The notes under the pieces were generated by a model that saw nothing but the letters and a program-made list of their open reading frames with translations, made no database searches and had not been told where the DNA came from. A DNA stretch of 64,000 bases from JBBQFI01 sp038237805. GTDB taxonomy: Bacteria; Verrucomicrobiota; Verrucomicrobiia; Chthoniobacterales; UBA10450. Both the position numbers and the translations under genes were made by a program. Location: NCBI GenBank assembly GCA_038237805.1, contig JBBRYI010000010.1, positions 62,001 to 126,000 of the forward strand, in the 5' to 3' direction. Of this stretch, positions 60,619 to 64,000 are shown piece by piece (the stretch's first letter is position 1; each line of letters starts with the position of its first letter).

Positions 60619-61991
60619 TGGCGCGGCGGTTCCAATTCGTTCAGACGCCGCAGATCGGCGTCCGCTTCCTGAACTTTGCCGACGCGACGCTGCGCCTCTT
60701 CGCGCGCCTTAAGCGCCACCGCGGATTCGCGAATGGCAAGTGAGCGCGTTTGCGACTCGATAGCGGCGGCCAAATTTGCGCGCCGCGCTTCGAGGACGCC
60801 GCGGTAATACCACATCACGGCATTGGTCGGCGTAAGCTCTGTCACTTTGATGATGTGATTAACCGCTTCCGCGATTCGGCCGAGGCCATCAAGATCATGC
60901 GCCATTTCGAAATGTGCGGCCGCGGATTTGTCATCGAGCGCAAGCGCGGCACGTGCGTCGGCGAGCGCGAGCGTGAATTGATTCAATTGCCGCAAAGTTT
61001 TCGAGCGCGCCGCCAACGGCTCGGGGTTGTCAGCGTTCTGTGCGATGAGCAAATCTTCGTTCGCCAGTTCGCCTAACGACTGGTCGCTGAGATGGCCGGC
61101 TTGCTCGCGGACGAGGTTCTTGCTCACCTGCAATTTGGCTGCCTCATCATCGCGGCTCAAATCGAGCAAAGCCTCCGCCGTTTGAATGCGCGCGCGCATC
61201 GAGGTGGGTTCGAGTTTTGCGGCCTTCTCGCAATCATCGAGCGCGAGGAGCGGTCGCTGCGCGAGCGTGAACAAATGCGCGCGCTCCAGCAAAAGATTGA
61301 AGTCGTTAGGCGATTTGGCAATTCGCGATTCGATCGCTTTAATTCGCGGCAGAAAATCCTGCAGCTTCTCGAATTGCGGCATCCATTCTTTCACCTCCGC
61401 GCCATCGGGTTTGAGCTTGTTCGCTTTCGCCATCTCGGCGTAAGCGGCATTCCATTTATGCAGGCGCAAAAGCGCACAAGCGTAATCGACACGGCGAGCG
61501 GACGACTCCTTCGCCGCGATCGCTTTGCTTCGATACGCGGCGTTGTCAGCCCAGCGATCTTGTTCAACGCAAAGGTCCGCGAGCTTGTCGTAGACATCGG
61601 CCGCATCGGAGGCAGACGGTTTCCGTGCGATGAACGCGAGATAATGTCGCTCTGCGCCCTTGTAATCTTTCTGGTGCGCGTTTAAATCGCCGCGAAAATC
61701 TTCGATCCCGGCCGGCAGTTTTTTTACCCCTTTTTCCCAGGCGGCGAGCGTTTCCGCGAAGCGATCGAAGTCTTCGATCTCCAATTGCGTGCGCGCGAGA
61801 GTTTCCCATGTCCCTGAGTCGTTAGGCGATGCCGCCACGATGCGGCGGCTCAACTCGATAATCGAAGGTTTATCGTCCGTCTCTTGCGCGGCCGAAAGTT
61901 GCGTGCGCAATTTGGAAACATCGGCGGTCGCCGCCCGGAGCAGGGTCGCTCCGCACAATGTTATACAGAGAAGAAATCTGAACCGCGGCAA
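60615..61991 (-). CDS. Secreted TPR-repeat protein
   Basis: 458 aa. Signal peptide MPRFRFLLCITLCGATLLRAA, then about ten TPR-like helical hairpins (e.g. LARTQLEIEDFDRFAETLAA, ADVYDKLADLCVEQDRWA and VMWYYRGVLEARRANLAAA), a protein-binding solenoid. It overlaps the alpha-2-macroglobulin start by ATGA, so it is probably a periplasmic partner or scaffold of that protein and PBP1C. No enzyme domain is visible. Three 9-mer copies are inside: 61071, 61303 and 61819. Confidence 0.85.
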   Translation of the reverse strand: MPRFRFLLCITLCGATLLRAATADVSKLRTQLSAAQETDDKPSIIELSRRIVAASPNDSGTWETLARTQLEIEDFDRFAETLAAWEKGVKKLPAGIEDFRGDLNAHQKDYKGAERHYLAFIARKPSASDAADVYDKLADLCVEQDRWADNAAYRSKAIAAKESSARRVDYACALLRLHKWNAAYAEMAKANKLKPDGAEVKEWMPQFEKLQDFLPRIKAIESRIAKSPNDFNLLLERAHLFTLAQRPLLALDDCEKAAKLEPTSMRARIQTAEALLDLSRDDEAAKLQVSKNLVREQAGHLSDQSLGELANEDLLIAQNADNPEPLAARSKTLRQLNQFTLALADARAALALDDKSAAAHFEMAHDLDGLGRIAEAVNHIIKVTELTPTNAVMWYYRGVLEARRANLAAAIESQTRSLAIRESAVALKAREEAQRRVGKVQEADADLRRLNELEPPRQ

Positions 61992-62079
61992 GATGCGGCA
62001 TCATGATTACCTCCCGATTCGGTTTCAATAAATTTTGTGTCACTTGCAACTTTGGCCGGCGACAGGAGCGTAACCGACC

Positions 62080-64000
62080 ATGTCCCGCGAGTACACCCTG
62101 GAGCGCAGCCCGTCAGCGACTTCGATCAATATCGATTATGCGGCGGAGCTGAACGAACAGCAGCTCGCCGCCGTGACGGCATCGCCCGGGCCGTTGCTGG
62201 TCATCGCGGGCGCGGGCAGCGGAAAGACACGCACGCTGACTTATCGCGTCGCCTACCTGCTCGAGAACGGCATCGATCCGCGCAACATTTTGCTGCTCAC
62301 TTTTACGAACAAGGCTGCGCGCCAAATGCTCGATCGCGTCGCGAATCTTTTGCCGGTCGATGCGAGCGGACTTTGGGGCGGAACATTTCACTCGATCGGA
62401 AATCGCATGCTGCGGCGACACGGACGCGCGCTCGGTTATTCCAGCGGATTCACGATCATGGACCGCGAAGATCAGAAGGATTTGATCAACGCCGTTGTCG
62501 CAGCGGCTGGAATCGACCCTAAGGAAATGCGGTTTCCAAAAGGCGATGTACTCGCGGACATCTTCAGTTTCGTCATTAACACGGAGAAACCGATGGAGGA
62601 GTTGCTTGCGGAAAAGTTCCCGTACTTCCTCCCGTTGCTAGAGCAAATCAAAGACGTCCACGCGCGTTACGAGAAGAAAAAGAAATCGACGAACTCGATG
62701 GACTTCGACGATCTGCTCGAGAAAACGCTGCGCATGCTACTCGAACACGAAGAGATCGCGGCGTTTTATCGGCGGCAGTTCAAATTCATCCTCGTCGATG
62801 AATATCAAGATACGAACAAGATCCAGGCGGATTTCATCGACACGCTCGCGGCGGAACACAAAAACGTCATGGTCGTGGGGGACGATGCGCAATCGATTTA
62901 TTCGTGGCGCGGCGCGAATTTCCAAAACATCCTCGAATTTCCGAAGCGCTATCCAAATGCGCAGGTCTTCAAGATTGAGCTGAATTATCGCAGCGTGCCG
63001 GAAATTCTCGCGGTCGCGAACGCGGCGATTGCGGCAAACGTGCAGCAGTTTCGCAAACAGCTGAGCGCGACGCGCCATTCACATTCGGCGAGGCCGGCGC
63101 TCGTAGCGCTAAATGACAGCAGCGAGCAAGCGCAGTTTGTCGCGCAACGAATTTTGGAGCTGCGCGATGAAAACGTGGACCTGAACGAGATCGCAGTTTT
63201 ATATCGCTCGCATTTCCACGCCGTGGAATTGCAGCTCGAACTTTCGCGCCGCGGCATTCCGTATCAAATCACAAGCGGGGTGCGATTTTTCGAGCAGGCG
63301 CATATTAAAGACGTGGCCGCCTTCATTCGTCTCGTGGTCAATCCACGCGATGAAGTTGGGTTCAAGCGCATGGTGAAATTGCTGCCCGGTATCGGGAACA
63401 AGAGCGCCGATACTTTGTGGCGGACTTGGGAAACGTCGCTGAACGAGCGCGGCGATATTTCGTCGTGGAGCGAACGCCTCCTCACGATGCCGGTGACCGC
63501 CAAATCGAAGAAATCTTGGGAACAACTCGCGCACACCCTCGATGAAATTGCACCCGGCGGACGAGCGAATCCGCCATCGGAGATGATCACCTCGGTCGTG
63601 GAAGCGATCTATGACGACTATGCCAAAGCAAATTTTACGAACTACGAGCTGCGGCGCGAGGACCTGAATCAGCTGGCCGCGTTTGCGCGTCAATTCAAAG
63701 ACGCGGAGGAATTTCTCTCGCAGCTTGCGCTTATCAGCAACGTAGACGCGGAGGCTGCGCCCAATCAGACCGCCGATCAGGAAGCCGTGAACTTGTCGTC
63801 GGTTCATCAGGCCAAAGGCCTTGAGTATCACACGGTATTCGTAATTTGGCTGACCGACGGAATGTTTCCGAGCTCACGCTCACTCGAAACACGCGATGCG
63901 ATTGAAGAGGAGCGCCGGCTCTTCTATGTGGCAATCACGCGGGCGCGCGATGAACTTTATCTCACTTATCCGCACATGCGCTTGAATGCTGGTTACGGTG
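62080..64000 (+). CDS. UvrD/PcrA-type superfamily I DNA helicase (C-terminus beyond window)
   Basis: 640 codons visible before the right edge; full length is usually 650-750. ATG at 62080 gives a short lead, then LNEQQLAAVTASPGPLLVIAGAGSGKTRTL (Q-motif and Walker A), LLLTFTNKAARQMLDRV (motif Ia), FILVDEYQDTNKIQADFI (motif II), VVGDDAQSIYSWRGAN (III), ELNYRS (IV), VNLSSVHQAKGLEYHTVFV and RRLFYVAITRARDELYLTYP (V and VI). A 3'-5' helicase for repair, recombination or replication restart. Divergent from the TPR gene. Confidence 0.94.
   Translation, partial: MSREYTLERSPSATSINIDYAAELNEQQLAAVTASPGPLLVIAGAGSGKTRTLTYRVAYLLENGIDPRNILLLTFTNKAARQMLDRVANLLPVDASGLWGGTFHSIGNRMLRRHGRALGYSSGFTIMDREDQKDLINAVVAAAGIDPKEMRFPKGDVLADIFSFVINTEKPMEELLAEKFPYFLPLLEQIKDVHARYEKKKKSTNSMDFDDLLEKTLRMLLEHEEIAAFYRRQFKFILVDEYQDTNKIQADFIDTLAAEHKNVMVVGDDAQSIYSWRGANFQNILEFPKRYPNAQVFKIELNYRSVPEILAVANAAIAANVQQFRKQLSATRHSHSARPALVALNDSSEQAQFVAQRILELRDENVDLNEIAVLYRSHFHAVELQLELSRRGIPYQITSGVRFFEQAHIKDVAAFIRLVVNPRDEVGFKRMVKLLPGIGNKSADTLWRTWETSLNERGDISSWSERLLTMPVTAKSKKSWEQLAHTLDEIAPGGRANPPSEMITSVVEAIYDDYAKANFTNYELRREDLNQLAAFARQFKDAEEFLSQLALISNVDAEAAPNQTADQEAVNLSSVHQAKGLEYHTVFVIWLTDGMFPSSRSLETRDAIEEERRLFYVAITRARDELYLTYPHMRLNAGYG

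Larger units (their letters stand above)
3751..61827. repeat. Dispersed 9-mer GCCTAACGA (27 exact copies; region spans first to last)
   Basis: Exact copies by eye at (+ orientation) 9007, 9745, 12846, 14835, 20613, 28150, 38688, 41693, 43239, 43981, 45512, 57552, 61071, and (reverse, TCGTTAGGC) 3751, 11146, 16159, 19334, 38782, 39709, 39949, 48220, 53229, 55041, 58869, 59637, 61303, 61819. One-mismatch forms lie at 4321, 22163, 24683, 47906, 50184 and 57057. All but one exact copy lie wholly within genes (48220 overlaps a stop codon). They read as Pro-Asn-Glu/Asp (13), Ser-Leu-Gly (5), Leu-Thr (4) or Val-Arg (4). Flanking bases are not conserved. The coordinates mark the span, not a single element. 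Confidence 0.85.

Noticed and set aside
1..64000. tRNA, rRNA or riboswitch
   Set aside because: No cloverleaf, rRNA core or known riboswitch motif was recognised by eye; a covariance-model scan was not possible.

Overview
The window looks like a moderately GC-rich, Gram-negative soil or freshwater bacterium, most likely of the Verrucomicrobiota (Chthoniobacterales-like). This is inferred from gene content, not from a marker gene: a PEP-CTERM protein, an ECF sigma/Ser-Thr kinase pair, an NHL-repeat protein with a dockerin-like tail, alpha-2-macroglobulin next to PBP1C, and many short dispersed inverted-repeat elements. Genes are tightly packed, with many ATGA start/stop overlaps. I saw no rRNA, tRNA, CRISPR array, insertion sequence or phage.

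Layout. 1-7.5 kb: an ABC transporter ATPase with FHA-like and TerB-like regions (cut by the left edge), ftsH, a ribosome hibernation factor, a host-attachment-type protein and glgX. 7.7-12 kb: an amidase and a BrkB/YihY membrane protein, a GT28 lipid glycosyltransferase and nagA. 12-16.8 kb: a possible lipid or secondary-metabolite group (flavin halogenase-like protein, LpxL-type acyltransferase, small membrane protein, NodB deacetylase, methyltransferase). 16.8-22.1 kb: a circularly permuted ATP-grasp/alpha-E pair, then the minus-strand operon folB-nudix-tatC-prepilin peptidase. 22.3-31.1 kb: accessory region with a 12-repeat NHL protein, a DUF721 protein, and the run ECF sigma - Ser/Thr kinase - NHLP-leader-like small protein facing an animal-type haem peroxidase. 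31.1-37.8 kb: rpoN, two small secreted coiled-coil paralogues, an NtrC-type regulator, an amidohydrolase and a CbiX/[4Fe-4S]/GAF group. 38-50.2 kb: aldo/keto reductase, PBP2, uvrC, a flavin oxidoreductase, folD, a phosphodiesterase-TPR-sulfotransferase fusion, a double GNAT protein, a PEP-CTERM protein, a DUF374 acyltransferase and ubiX. 50.3-62 kb: a glyoxalase-fold protein, a D,D-carboxypeptidase, a small lipoprotein, mtnP and the operon TPR - alpha-2-macroglobulin - PBP1C. A UvrD/PcrA helicase is cut by the right edge.

The most striking signal is not a gene. The 9-mer GCCTAACGA (reverse complement TCGTTAGGC) occurs at least 27 times by eye, 13 on + and 14 on -, where about 0.5 would be expected in 64 kb. 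It lies almost entirely inside genes, in every reading frame and in both orientations, and often forces codons that look rare here (TTA, CTA, AGG). That pattern fits selection on the DNA word itself, like the DNA uptake sequences of Neisseria or Pasteurellaceae, although its function is unknown. The second layer is at least three families of short inverted repeats that have supplied stop or start codons to genes and in one case inserted in frame into uvrC.
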